Of a DNA stretch of 64,000 nucleotides, positions 21,167-29,032 are shown one piece after another. Positions within the stretch are counted from its first letter, which is position 1. Every line of letters starts with the position of its first letter. This stretch comes from Defluviitalea raffinosedens (lineage in GTDB: Bacteria; Bacillota; Clostridia; Lachnospirales; Defluviitaleaceae): contig NZ_JAFBEP010000001.1 of NCBI RefSeq assembly GCF_016908775.1, positions 186,001-250,000 on the forward strand, written 5' to 3'. The notes beneath the pieces are model-generated. The model worked only from the letters and a program-made list of their open reading frames with translations. It searched no databases and had not been told where the DNA came from. Position numbers and translations under genes: made by a program.

Positions 21167-21862
21167 TTATTCTGATATCTTCAAAGGATTGATTTTGATT
21201 CCAGGGCTCATAGTGGAAGATACGGCAATGCTCTTCAGGTATTGTCCTTTAGCAGCTGCCGGTTTTGCTTTTATAACTGCACTCATAAGTGTTTGGAAGT
21301 TATCGAGTAATTTATCTGTACCAAAAGATACTTTTCCAATAGGTACGTGGATAATATTTGTTTTATCTAAACGGTATTCAATTTTACCGGCTTTAATATC
21401 TGCAATTGCTTTTGCAACGTCCATAGTAACGGTTCCTGCTTTAGGGTTTGGCATTAAGCCTTTTGGTCCCAAAACACGTCCAAGACGTCCAACAACAGCC
21501 ATCATATCTGGTGTTGCAACAACAACGTCAAATTCCAGCCATCCTTCATTTTGGATTTTTGGAACCAGTTCTTCTCCTCCAACAAAATCTGCTCCTGCTT
21601 CTTCTGCTTCCTTTGCTTTATCACCTTTAGCAAATACAAGTACACGTACTGTTTTACCTGTTCCATGAGGGAGAACAACTGCACCACGAACTTGTTGGTC
21701 CGCGTGTCTTGAGTCAACACCTAATTTAATATGTGCTTCTACTGTTTCATCAAATTTCGCAATAGCTACTTTTTGAACCAATTCCATAGCTTCTCTTGCT
21801 TCATAAAGAGTGCTACGATCGATTAATTTCGCAGCTTCGATATATTTTTTTCCTCTTTTCAT
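21167..21862 (-). CDS. rplA: 50S ribosomal protein L1
   Basis: The 231-residue protein is L1, which forms the mobile stalk at the E site and represses its own mRNA in many bacteria. Signatures include [40 protein letters not shown] and [18 protein letters not shown]. The start at 21862 follows AAGGAGGTAATGAA; the 15 extra upstream codons of the open frame are leader RNA. That leader contains an L1-binding-site mimic (21876-21909). Confidence 0.97.
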   Translation of the reverse strand: MKRGKKYIEAAKLIDRSTLYEAREAMELVQKVAIAKFDETVEAHIKLGVDSRHADQQVRGAVVLPHGTGKTVRVLVFAKGDKAKEAEEAGADFVGGEELVPKIQNEGWLEFDVVVATPDMMAVVGRLGRVLGPKGLMPNPKAGTVTMDVAKAIADIKAGKIEYRLDKTNIIHVPIGKVSFGTDKLLDNFQTLMSAVIKAKPAAAKGQYLKSIAVSSTMSPGIKINPLKISE

Positions 21863-21875
21863 TTCATTACCTCCT

Positions 21876-21909
21876 TGTGGTATTATCGGGGACAAATGCC
21901 CTCCCACTG
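21876..21909 (-). promoter_or_regulatory. Predicted L1-binding operator upstream of rplA
   Basis: The RNA reads CAGUGGGAGGG, then a short loop, then CCCCGAUAAUACCACA. GUGG pairs with CCAC and GGG with CCC around an asymmetric internal loop. The same architecture, GUGG-GA-GGC with GCC and AAUA-CCAC, forms the L1-binding part of helices 76-78 in 23S rRNA. It ends about 5 bases before the rplA SD. A near-identical copy precedes rplK. Confidence 0.82.
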
Positions 21910-21927
21910 TTCTAAATACTTAGTTCA

Positions 21928-22353
21928 TTAGTCTTGTACTACAATTCCCATACTTCTTGCTGTTCCTGCAATCATGCTCATAGCAGCTTCTATAGTTGAA
22001 GCATTTAAATCTGGCATTTTAAGCTCAGCAATTTTTCTGATTTCTTCTTTGGAAATGGTTGCAACTTTATTCTTATTTGGTACTCCGGAACCGGACTCTA
22101 TTTTACATGCTTTCTTGAGCAATACTGTTGCCGGTGGAGTCTTTGTGATAAATGTAAAGCTTCTGTCCTGATAAACAGTGATTACAACAGGGATTATTAA
22201 TCCTGCTTGTTGAGCTGTTCTTTCATTGAATTCTTTACAAAATCCCATAATATTTACACCATGTTGTCCTAATGCAGGTCCAACTGGTGGTGCTGGTGTT
22301 GCCTTTCCTGCAGGAATCTGCAATTTAATCATTCCAGTAACTTTTTTCGCCAT
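21928..22353 (-). CDS. rplK: 50S ribosomal protein L11
   Basis: The 141-residue protein is L11, which binds the GTPase-associated centre of 23S rRNA and is needed for RelA-type stringent signalling and thiopeptide sensitivity. It has [20 protein letters not shown] with the conserved prolines and [15 protein letters not shown], and it ends with the RNA-binding domain [10 protein letters not shown]. It follows nusG after 75 bases that hold the first L1-operator mimic. Confidence 0.97.
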   Translation of the reverse strand: MAKKVTGMIKLQIPAGKATPAPPVGPALGQHGVNIMGFCKEFNERTAQQAGLIIPVVITVYQDRSFTFITKTPPATVLLKKACKIESGSGVPNKNKVATISKEEIRKIAELKMPDLNASTIEAAMSMIAGTARSMGIVVQD

Positions 22354-22373
22354 TTAAGCGCACCTCCATATAA

Positions 22374-22404
22374 TGTGGTATTTGCGGGGATTTCCCTCCC
22401 ACTG
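22374..22404 (-). promoter_or_regulatory. Predicted L1-binding operator upstream of rplK
   Basis: The RNA reads CAGUGGGAGGG-AAAU-CCCC, then GCAAAUACCACA. It matches the copy in front of rplA at almost every paired and conserved position, but with a shorter loop. It lies immediately before the rplK ribosome-binding site (GGAGGTG) and after a small GCAUGC/GCAUG hairpin. Such sites allow free L1 to block translation of L11 and L1 in other bacteria. Confidence 0.82.
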
Positions 22405-22428
22405 CTCATGCTTTTGCATGCTCTTTGT

Positions 22429-22947
22429 TTACATCTTTTGAATCTGAGTAAAATCAAGTTCAACTGGTGTTTCTCGTCCAAACATGGATAATCTCACAAT
22501 CGCCGTTCGTTTATGTTCATGGATTTCCTGGATTACACCAACTGAATTCTCAAACGGTCCTGTTATGACTTTTACAGCATCTCCGACTTCTATATCAATT
22601 TTTGCTTTTGGAAGTTCAATGCCCATACCTCTTATTTCTTCCTCTGAAAGAGGAACAGGTTTTGAACCAGGTCCTACAAATCCGGTTACTCCTCTAGTAT
22701 TCCTCACAACATACCATGTGTCATCTGTCATCAACATTTTCACCAGTACGTATCCCGGGAATATTTTTCGCTGAACTGTCTTTTTCTTTCCATTCTTGAT
22801 TTCAACTGCATCATGCAGCGGTACAATCACTTCATGGATGAGGTCATGCATACCTCTGTTTTCTATAACTTTTTCAATATTCGCCTTAACTTTGTTCTCA
22901 TATCCGGAATAGGTATGGACCACATACCATTTTGCCTCGTCAGACAT
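22429..22947 (-). CDS. nusG: Transcription termination/antitermination factor NusG
   Basis: The 172-residue protein has the NGN domain (WYVVHTYSGYENKVKANIEK) and the C-terminal KOW domain (VGDAVKVITGPFENSVGVIQ). The hydrophobic patch FPGYVLVKM contacts the RNA polymerase clamp. Length is normal for Firmicutes, with no extra insertion domain. It is 12 bases from secE, in the standard secE-nusG-rplK-rplA order. Confidence 0.97.
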   Translation of the reverse strand: MSDEAKWYVVHTYSGYENKVKANIEKVIENRGMHDLIHEVIVPLHDAVEIKNGKKKTVQRKIFPGYVLVKMLMTDDTWYVVRNTRGVTGFVGPGSKPVPLSEEEIRGMGIELPKAKIDIEVGDAVKVITGPFENSVGVIQEIHEHKRTAIVRLSMFGRETPVELDFTQIQKM

Positions 22948-22959
22948 ACAATCATCCTT

Positions 22960-23145
22960 TTATCCAAAAATTTTCATAATAAAGTCGAATCCATTACTGT
23001 AAATAAAATCCATAACAAAAACAACCGCTGCTACCAATAAAGAAGTAACAATAACTACTGTGGTTTGTTTGATTAGATCTTCTCGATTGGGCCAAATGAT
23101 TTTCTTAAACTCACCTCTGAACTGGTGAAAGAGTTCTTTCATCAT
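22960..23145 (-). CDS. secE: Preprotein translocase subunit SecE
   Basis: A 61-residue protein with a short amphipathic start (HQFRGEFKKIIWPNREDLIKQ) and one transmembrane helix (TTVVIVTSLLVAAVVFVMDF). This is the minimal single-spanning SecE of Gram-positive bacteria. SecE stabilises SecY in the membrane channel. It is placed between rpmG and nusG, as is usual. Confidence 0.95.
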   Translation of the reverse strand: MMKELFHQFRGEFKKIIWPNREDLIKQTTVVIVTSLLVAAVVFVMDFIYSNGFDFIMKIFG

Positions 23146-23178
23146 TCCACTTCCCTTTATAAGTACTTTTGGTACTTC

Positions 23179-23328
23179 CTACTTGGTTTCTTTGTGTAAA
23201 GTATGAGTTTTGCAGAATCTGCAATACTTTTTGGTTTCCATCCTGTCAGGATGATTTCTTTTTTCTTTTGTTGTGTTATAATTTCTTTGTTTGCACTCTG
23301 TACATGCCAAAGTGATCTTTACTCTCAC
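23179..23328 (-). CDS. rpmG: 50S ribosomal protein L33 (zinc-binding form)
   Basis: A 49-residue gene found by translating the gap between secE and the flagellar genes. The product begins [17 protein letters not shown] and contains [15 protein letters not shown]. The two CxxC pairs (CTEC and CRFC) make this the C-plus zinc-binding version of L33. The start codon is GTG at 23326-23328 after GGAGGTGG, and the stop is TAG at 23179-23181. It is the first gene after the rpmG-secE-nusG promoter, in the usual position before secE. Confidence 0.95.
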   Translation of the reverse strand: MRVKITLACTECKQRNYNTTKEKRNHPDRMETKKYCRFCKTHTLHKETK

Positions 23329-23402
23329 AACTTCCACCTCCACTTACTACTAATGAGTTCCATATTTTTAGGCATAAAAAAAAGACCTTTTGCCACTCCA
23401 AT

Positions 23403-23431
23403 AATATATCATGGTATGGCAAATAAGTCAA
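23403..23431 (-). promoter_or_regulatory. Promoter of rpmG-secE-nusG-rplKA
   Basis: TTGACT (23426-23431), a 17-base spacer ending in TGA, and TATATT (23403-23408) form an extended -10 promoter on the minus strand. It lies just after a terminator closing the fliS operon, marking the boundary between flagellar and ribosomal blocks. Confidence 0.82.
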
Positions 23432-23440
23432 GACTTTAGT

Positions 23441-23468
23441 AAAAAAGCCAGTGCATATTTGCAAATGG
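23441..23468 (-). terminator. Terminator of the fliS operon
   Basis: CCA and TGCA pair with TGCA and TGG around a small internal loop (23448-23468), followed by six uracils (23441-23446). The hairpin is modest, but its position just after the chaperone gene and before a strong promoter supports the call. Confidence 0.6.
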
Positions 23469-23471
23469 TAA

Positions 23472-23942
23472 TTATTTGATTTTTCTTGCAGTAAATGAAG
23501 CTATATTTTTATACACCTGAACTGCCTGAACTTTCCCCTTAGTGATGCTTTTTATTTCTTCCCGTATATTTTTATACTTCATTTGAATAAGCTGGCTGTT
23601 TTTTTCTTCCTGGATTTGGATTTTTACGCCTATATCCGTAATAATTTTAATTTGATCCTGCAAACTTTTTATTAAGTCCTTATATTCCTCAACATTGTTT
23701 TGAATATTATACGAAATCTTTTTATACAGATCATCAAAGTGTTTATCCAAATCATTAATTTGATCTATTTGCTGTTTTTTTTCACAACTAAGCTGATCAA
23801 ACAAATCCATATTGTTTTCTTTTGACCCCAGGATTAATGCTTGATTTTCGGTAATGGTATAAATCTGCTCTAACAGTTTCTTTTTTTTATTCAGTATTTC
23901 CAACAAAATTTTTAACTGCACCTGGACTTCTTTATAAGTCAT
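23472..23942 (-). CDS. Helical flagellar export chaperone candidate (FlgN/FliT-like), copy A
   Basis: A 156-residue, lysine- and glutamine-rich protein predicted to be nearly all alpha-helix, with heptad-like spacing typical of FlgN/FliT chaperones. I do not recognise a diagnostic motif. The family call rests on size, composition, the position 24 bases after fliS, and resemblance to the gene at 24503-24982. Both have a double helical hairpin and end with a K-G-K plus tyrosine segment (TKGKVQAVQVY here). It probably binds a late secretion substrate in the cytoplasm. The basic C-terminus (FTARKIK) is distinctive. Confidence 0.55.
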   Translation of the reverse strand: MTYKEVQVQLKILLEILNKKKKLLEQIYTITENQALILGSKENNMDLFDQLSCEKKQQIDQINDLDKHFDDLYKKISYNIQNNVEEYKDLIKSLQDQIKIITDIGVKIQIQEEKNSQLIQMKYKNIREEIKSITKGKVQAVQVYKNIASFTARKIK

Positions 23943-23966
23943 CTGAATGCCTCCAGAAAAACGTGA

Positions 23967-24350
23967 TTACACAGACTGATGTTTTGCCAGTTTCATAGCT
24001 TCCTTCCATGTATCTCTTAATTCTTTAATTAATCCATATACTTCTTCTAAAATAACCTTATCCTTTTTGATATTTGCTTCTACCAGTCTTCTGTATATAT
24101 AATCATAAAGGGCACCTAATTCTTTGCTGATTGGATATTTTTTATCTAAGCTGGCCTGGAATTCTTCTATAATGTCTTCCGTACGAACAATGCATCTATG
24201 GGCTTCGCTCTTATTACCTGCTTCAATAGCTTTTATTGCCTGGTTGCAAAATTTTAACGCTCCATCGTATAACATCAATGTAAGTTCTTGAGGAGAAGCA
24301 GTTAAAATCGAATTATTTTTATATGTTTGATACGCATTTGAGTATGTCAT
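23967..24350 (-). CDS. fliS: Flagellar protein FliS (flagellin export chaperone)
   Basis: The 127-residue protein contains SNAYQTYKNNSILTASPQELTLMLYDGALKFC, split across helices 1 and 2, which is the FliS signature, and RTEDIIEEFQASLDKKY. FliS binds the C-terminal disordered end of flagellin and keeps it monomeric until export. In CsrA-containing Firmicutes it also helps the flagellin-FliW switch. The second ATG is chosen as start because GGGAGG lies seven bases before it; the first overlaps that site. Confidence 0.93.
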   Translation of the reverse strand: MTYSNAYQTYKNNSILTASPQELTLMLYDGALKFCNQAIKAIEAGNKSEAHRCIVRTEDIIEEFQASLDKKYPISKELGALYDYIYRRLVEANIKKDKVILEEVYGLIKELRDTWKEAMKLAKHQSV

Positions 24351-24423
24351 AAACATTCCTCCCTAAAAAACTTCAAGAGAAGCTTTATAATGATTTTTAT
24401 ATTTAATAATTATTATACTATAA

Positions 24424-24451
24424 ATATCGGAATTTTGCTTAATAAAATTGA
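24424..24451 (-). promoter_or_regulatory. Candidate sigma-28 (SigD) promoter of fliS
   Basis: The minus strand has TCCGATAT (24424-24431), a close match to the sigma-28 -10 element GCCGATAW, with TCAA (24448-24451) as a degraded -35 at N16. A TATAAT-like sequence nearby offers an alternative SigA start but lacks a -35 box. Confidence 0.5.
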
Positions 24452-24461
24452 AATGTAATAA

Positions 24462-24503
24462 AAAGAAAATCGTTCCTTCACCTTGTAAGGTGAAGGAACG
24501 ATT
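24462..24503 (-). terminator. Terminator of the flaG-fliD operon
   Basis: A 16-pair hairpin, ATCGTTCCTTCACC/GGTGAAGGAACGAT at its core, begins at the stop codon of copy B and is followed by TTTTCTTTTT. It separates the flaG-fliD-chaperone unit from fliS. Confidence 0.9.
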
Positions 24504-24982
24504 TATTTTTTAGTATCGAAATAAAATCCCCCAGAACCCGGCGACTCATATTGATACAGCTGATTAGCCGCCTTCCCCTGTCTGATCTTTTTTAATTCCA
24601 GGCTTGTTTCATGCAGCAATTTTTCCAGAACTTTCTTATTCTCGTCATCCAGAGATTTTATTCTCAAAGCATGATTAATGATGTCTTCCCGAACTTTTTT
24701 TAGCCTTTGAGCCACTGGATATACGTTTACATCAATTTCATCCAGAGAATGAATGCTCAAAGCTTTTTTTAGAAGACTGGATTTTTCTTCAAAGCTTTGA
24801 TCCAATGTTTTCATTTCATCAATACATTTTTGTCTTTCATTAACGAGCCTTTCAAATTCAAAAAATTGCTCCTCTGTACAATGCTGTGCCTGTTTTTCAG
24901 TAAGTTCCCATGCCTTTTTTAAAAGTTGAATTTTCTTTTCTCCCAGTAACGTCATTTCTTGAATAAGCAAATTAATTTCCAT
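24503..24982 (-). CDS. Helical flagellar export chaperone candidate (FlgN/FliT-like), copy B
   Basis: A 159-residue helical protein immediately after fliD (15 bases). It has long charged helices and a C-terminal tail (LYQYESPGSGGFYFDTKK) like that of FlgN/FliT-type proteins encoded beside fliD and fliS in Clostridia. FliT normally chaperones FliD and FlgN chaperones FlgK/FlgL; adjacency to fliD favours a FliT-like job. It resembles copy A in length and helix layout, so the two may be diverged paralogues. Confidence in the precise family is moderate. Confidence 0.6.
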   Translation of the reverse strand: MEINLLIQEMTLLGEKKIQLLKKAWELTEKQAQHCTEEQFFEFERLVNERQKCIDEMKTLDQSFEEKSSLLKKALSIHSLDEIDVNVYPVAQRLKKVREDIINHALRIKSLDDENKKVLEKLLHETSLELKKIRQGKAANQLYQYESPGSGGFYFDTKK

Positions 24983-24997
24983 ATAATCATCCTACTT

Positions 24998-27553
24998 TTA
25001 TTGTTGTCCCAGCATAGAAGTGAAATAGCTGGTTTGATTATTTAAGGACGCCAGAGCGGATTCCATTCTTGCAAACATAGCAAAGTAATTGTTTTCTTTT
25101 CGCTCTAATTTTTCCAAAAATTCTTCAATAGCCTGGCTTTGGCGGTCTATTTCTTTACTCATCCAGTTATTTGATACAGTAGTTGTATTCTCAAGACCTG
25201 CTTTCTCAATCAAAATTCCCCTATAGCCTTTCGAGTCCATGGTTGTACGAATATTGTCATTAATGATATCCTGAAGTCTGGCAGACAAACCATTTTCCGC
25301 ATATCTTTTTGATCTATTCTCACTGTCATTATAAGATATGTTGGATTTCTTTGTAAATAATTCTGCAATTTGATCAGGGTTTTCTTCTATAGCTTTTCTT
25401 AATTTTTCTTCATCAATAACAAGTTTTCCTTTGTCACTATAGACAGTTGATGTGGTAATACCTATATCAAAGATTCTGATTCCTACGCCTTCTACGCTAT
25501 CATATAATGCTCTTCTCATGGATTCTGTGATTTTCATCAGTGTAGAATCATTTCTTAGTAATCCTTTTTTCGCAGCTTCTTCCCAAAGCTCGATGTCTTT
25601 ATCAGACATTGATTCCTTCTGCTCATCTGTCAGGGGTTCATAATATTCGTATTTACCTGACTTTACTCTGCTTTCACTCGTTTTTCCATTAATTTTGCCA
25701 ATTAACTCATTGTAAGCATTCACAAAATCTTTGATTTTAGAAACGAGGGCATCTGGATCTCCTTTGATGGTTATTTGCACTTCTTCAGTTGTAACGCTGT
25801 TTAATGTATACTTTACCCCATCAACTTCAAATGTATTGGAGCTTCTTTGAGTCTCTACACCATCTAAAATGAATTTTGCATCAGCAGCCTCCTGCTTAAT
25901 GTTTGGTCCGCTCTCTCCAAACATTGCTTTCATTAACTTATCTCCCTCAGGACTGCCTGTAGAGATTCTGATTTTATTGGCTGCTCCTTCTTTTTCGCCT
26001 TGAAGTATAAATTTATCGCTCACACTATTGTAGGAGAGATTAACGCCCGCATTACTTTTATTGATCTGGTCCATTACCGATTGTATTGTATCCGTTGCTT
26101 TAAATGTGAAGGAAACTCCATTGATTTCAAGTTTAACATCGTCTGTAATTTCAAACGCATTACCTAAAGTATCTTTTAAATTTAAAACATTGGTTGTTCC
26201 ATTTGTAAATCCTAAAGATTTTACCGTTTGATGAGTACTGTTTGCAATTCTGATTTCTTTTCCATTGGTATTTTTAAAAACTAATTTACCTTCGTTTACA
26301 GCAACTTCGATGCCTTCACCTTGTACCTTATCATTAATTATTTCTGCTAACCTGTCTATATTACCATTAGCTATTTCTTCAGTAAGATCAATTGAAATTT
26401 TTTTGCCGTCTACATAAATATCAAATTCTTTTCCTATTTCAGATATTGTAAGATCAGGGGCGCCCTCTAATTTTGAAATTTTAGCACCATTATTGAATCC
26501 TAATTTAGACAGGATATTATTCGTATCTCCATTGCTAAACTTTATTTCGTCTGAAGTATTATAAGATATGATTTTAAGCTGTTGATCATCTGTTGCAGTT
26601 ACCTTGACTACATTTTTGCCAAATGCATCATTTATTGCATTTGATAAATCGCTTGCCAATGTATCTAAATCGCCTTCATTATAAACTTTATCAGATGGTA
26701 AAGTGATTACCTTTTCTTCTCCATTTACACTTATTTTAAATGTACCATCACTCAAATCTACAGGAAAACTTGTCAGTTTGCTCCCTGTAATGGCATTCGT
26801 TTGATTGTTATAAAATCCCAGGGAACTAACGTAGGTATTTGTGGTATCAGAAATTTTTAATGTATGTCCTGTCGCTTTAAACTCTATATTTGCTATAATT
26901 TTGTTTATATCATCAACATTTTTTACATCTATTTTATTACCATCTGTATCCTTTGCTATTACTTCTACATTTCCTGCTCCAAAAGCGTCGGATATTTTTT
27001 CATTTAACTCTGCTACTAATTGTCTTGCTTTTTCTTGATCTAATGCAGGGCCTGAATAATCATTTGATAATGTAATTGTCTTCTTAACTCCGTCTAATGT
27101 AATATCAAAGGTTTTCCCTTTTTTCAAATAATCCCAATTAATAGAATCTATACTTGAAGCCATACTTTTTGAAACAGTTTTATTACTTTCCCATATTTCA
27201 TTTTTAGCCAGTTGGGTAACCTTTATTGTATGGGTACCAGTAGCTACACTGGATGATGCTTCTGCCTGAACAGCAGTGGTATCTACTCCATTAATCTTGG
27301 TAGAAATCGAATAAGCTCGAAAGCTCGTTGCAGAAATCAAGTTATCCTTAGATAAAATGTCTAAATATTTATCCCTGAAATTTTTAAGAACATTGATCAT
27401 TTCTCTGTAGCCTTCTTGCTGCCATTTTAACTTCTGCAGCTTTTGCTTCATTGTATCTACTTTCGTATATTCGGCTTTCATTAATTGCTCGACCATGGAT
27501 TCCGTATCAAAGCCGGAAAACCCTGTAAGCCTAAGTCTATTACTTACAAGCAT
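24998..27553 (-). CDS. fliD: Flagellar filament cap protein FliD with tandem repeat insertion
   Basis: The 851-residue protein is much longer than the roughly 500 residues of Bacillus FliD. Its ends are canonical: the N-terminus has GFSGFDTESMVEQLMKAE (residues 12-29), and the C-terminus has the helical MSKEIDRQSQAIEEFLEKLE and ends in LASLNNQTSYFTSMLGQQ. Residues about 148-258, 271-365 and 377-460 are three related units, each an F-I-x-V/L-D/N-G-x-x-K start, a helix such as NAINDAFG and an S/K-LGF-x-N end. FliD caps the filament and guides flagellin folding; the repeats should add exposed domains to the cap. Confidence 0.93.
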   Translation of the reverse strand: MLVSNRLRLTGFSGFDTESMVEQLMKAEYTKVDTMKQKLQKLKWQQEGYREMINVLKNFRDKYLDILSKDNLISATSFRAYSISTKINGVDTTAVQAEASSSVATGTHTIKVTQLAKNEIWESNKTVSKSMASSIDSINWDYLKKGKTFDITLDGVKKTITLSNDYSGPALDQEKARQLVAELNEKISDAFGAGNVEVIAKDTDGNKIDVKNVDDINKIIANIEFKATGHTLKISDTTNTYVSSLGFYNNQTNAITGSKLTSFPVDLSDGTFKISVNGEEKVITLPSDKVYNEGDLDTLASDLSNAINDAFGKNVVKVTATDDQQLKIISYNTSDEIKFSNGDTNNILSKLGFNNGAKISKLEGAPDLTISEIGKEFDIYVDGKKISIDLTEEIANGNIDRLAEIINDKVQGEGIEVAVNEGKLVFKNTNGKEIRIANSTHQTVKSLGFTNGTTNVLNLKDTLGNAFEITDDVKLEINGVSFTFKATDTIQSVMDQINKSNAGVNLSYNSVSDKFILQGEKEGAANKIRISTGSPEGDKLMKAMFGESGPNIKQEAADAKFILDGVETQRSSNTFEVDGVKYTLNSVTTEEVQITIKGDPDALVSKIKDFVNAYNELIGKINGKTSESRVKSGKYEYYEPLTDEQKESMSDKDIELWEEAAKKGLLRNDSTLMKITESMRRALYDSVEGVGIRIFDIGITTSTVYSDKGKLVIDEEKLRKAIEENPDQIAELFTKKSNISYNDSENRSKRYAENGLSARLQDIINDNIRTTMDSKGYRGILIEKAGLENTTTVSNNWMSKEIDRQSQAIEEFLEKLERKENNYFAMFARMESALASLNNQTSYFTSMLGQQ
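26174..27112 (-). repeat. Three tandem protein-level repeats inside fliD
   Basis: Translated residues 148-460 of FliD form three units of about 85-110 residues sharing an initial strand pair (TFDITLDG, TFKISVNG, EFDIYVDG), a middle helix (EKISDAFG, NAINDAFG, EIINDKV) and a closing SSLGF, SKLGF or KSLGF followed by asparagine. They are diverged, so they are better seen in protein than in DNA. Confidence 0.8.
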
Positions 27554-27571
27554 AGTGTCCCTCCTTATTCC

Positions 27572-27958
27572 TTATCTTTTTTCATCCACTATAATACCTG
27601 CCACTTCCCAGAGGTGAGCTACCATGTCCAAAATTTTTTCTGGAGGTATTTCACGGATGAGTTCTTTCGTTTCTTTATTAATGACTTTCACCATAATTTG
27701 CTTTGTTTCTTCATGAATTGAAAACTCAAATTCCGCCATTACACCATTTAATTTTTTATTTGCTTTTTCAATAGCTTCAATAACTGTCTTCTCTGCTATG
27801 GTAGGCTGATACTCAGGGTGAATTTGCGTGTATTCCAGCAAGTCAATATTTTTGTCAAGAATCGAGTCTTTTCTACCTTTGTCAATGTTTTCGTTGTGCA
27901 TTGTTTGTGGTGTAGACATAGGTACATGGGGCGATTGAATATTGTTTTCTATTTTCAT
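27572..27958 (-). CDS. flaG: Flagellar protein FlaG
   Basis: The 128-residue protein has a disordered polar N-terminus followed by a compact domain with LNGVMAEFEFSIHEETKQIM, VKVINKETKELIREIPPEK and ILDMV, the FlaG signature. FlaG affects filament length and usually precedes fliD. The start at 27958 is set by GGAGGG seven bases upstream; seven further codons are open but lack a ribosome-binding site. It is 18 bases from fliD, so the two are cotranscribed. Confidence 0.9.
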   Translation of the reverse strand: MKIENNIQSPHVPMSTPQTMHNENIDKGRKDSILDKNIDLLEYTQIHPEYQPTIAEKTVIEAIEKANKKLNGVMAEFEFSIHEETKQIMVKVINKETKELIREIPPEKILDMVAHLWEVAGIIVDEKR

Positions 27959-27992
27959 GCTAGATCCCTCCGAAAACAAATTCTTTACTTAT

Positions 27993-28020
27993 GTATCGTC
28001 ATTTTCTTTTTAAGGATTTA
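27993..28020 (-). promoter_or_regulatory. Weak sigma-28-like promoter of flaG-fliD
   Basis: TAAA (28017-28020) is followed after 16 bases by GACGATAC (27993-28000), a partial match to the sigma-28 -10 element. It lies 35 bases before the flaG start codon. The match is weaker than those ahead of flagellin and the first maf gene. Confidence 0.4.
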
Positions 28021-28050
28021 TAGATGATCTATAGCTATTATATCCTATAG

Positions 28051-28998
28051 CTATATAAGATGAGGATTTTGCTCAATCCAAGCTTTTGTTTTAGCGATTC
28101 CAGCTTCCAGGGGATGATTGGGTTTCCATCCAAGCAAGCGATTTGCTTTATCGAAATTACAAAGCAGCTTCATAATTTCACTTTGAGGATGAATATGGGG
28201 AACATGTTTGATTTTTGCTTCATCCTCTGCGATTAATAAGGCTAAGTCATTAATGGATATGTCACGTCCTAATCCAGCATTAATAATTTCTCCGTTTACT
28301 TTGTCACTGTATCCTGCTTGTACGACAAATTCTGCGCAGTCCTCAACATATAAGAAGTCCCTTGTTTGCTCGCCTGTTCCATAAATAAAAAGTTCTTCTC
28401 CCTTTAGAGCCTTTTTAAGGAAAATTGCGATCACTCCACCTTCTCCCCCTGTCTTCTGGAAAGGTCCATAAGTGTTAAAGGGTCTTACGACTACTGTTGG
28501 AAGTTGATACGCATACCAATAAGAAAGCACCATATTTTCTCCTGCGATCTTACTGCCTGCATAAGGAGAAGCAGGTTTGGTCGGATGCATCTCTGTAATA
28601 CCGTTTTCATCATTTGCTCTGTCATAAACCATGCAGGTACTCATAAAGACCATTTTGGTACGGTATTTTTTACACTGTTCCAATACATTAAAGGTTCCTA
28701 TCACATCATTGTCAAAAGTTGTTTTTGGATCATCAATACTGTCTTGAACATTAATGCTGGCCCCCAGGTGATAACAAATATCGAATTTATTAATAAAGAG
28801 TTTTTCAAGAATATCGTTGTTTTTGATATCTCCTTTAATAAAATCCTTAAAATTCGGGTAATTAGTAAATTCTTTGATATTTTCCTCTCTGCCATTGGAT
28901 AAATCATCTAGAACCCAAACATTATGATTGTCGTCTAGTAGTTTTTTTACAACCCATCTTCCAATAAAACCAGCTCCGCCAGTTACCAATATATTCAA
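28051..28998 (-). CDS. NAD-dependent nucleotide-sugar epimerase/dehydratase
   Basis: A 315-residue short-chain dehydrogenase of the extended type. The NAD-binding TGGAGFIG lies at the N-terminus, the active-site segment includes MSTCMVYD, and SPYAGSKIAGE provides the YxxxK pair. RPFNTYGPFQ is typical of NDP-sugar epimerases and 4,6-dehydratases. It is the last gene of the pse-like operon, 34 bases after pseC, so it probably acts on a related amino sugar, but the substrate is unknown. I use the TTG at 28996-28998, eight bases after AAGGAG; the GTG three codons earlier touches that site. Confidence 0.8.
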   Translation of the reverse strand: MNILVTGGAGFIGRWVVKKLLDDNHNVWVLDDLSNGREENIKEFTNYPNFKDFIKGDIKNNDILEKLFINKFDICYHLGASINVQDSIDDPKTTFDNDVIGTFNVLEQCKKYRTKMVFMSTCMVYDRANDENGITEMHPTKPASPYAGSKIAGENMVLSYWYAYQLPTVVVRPFNTYGPFQKTGGEGGVIAIFLKKALKGEELFIYGTGEQTRDFLYVEDCAEFVVQAGYSDKVNGEIINAGLGRDISINDLALLIAEDEAKIKHVPHIHPQSEIMKLLCNFDKANRLLGWKPNHPLEAGIAKTKAWIEQNPHLI

Positions 28999-29032
28999 AA
29001 TACTCACTCCTTATCAAATATAAAGAGTAGGA

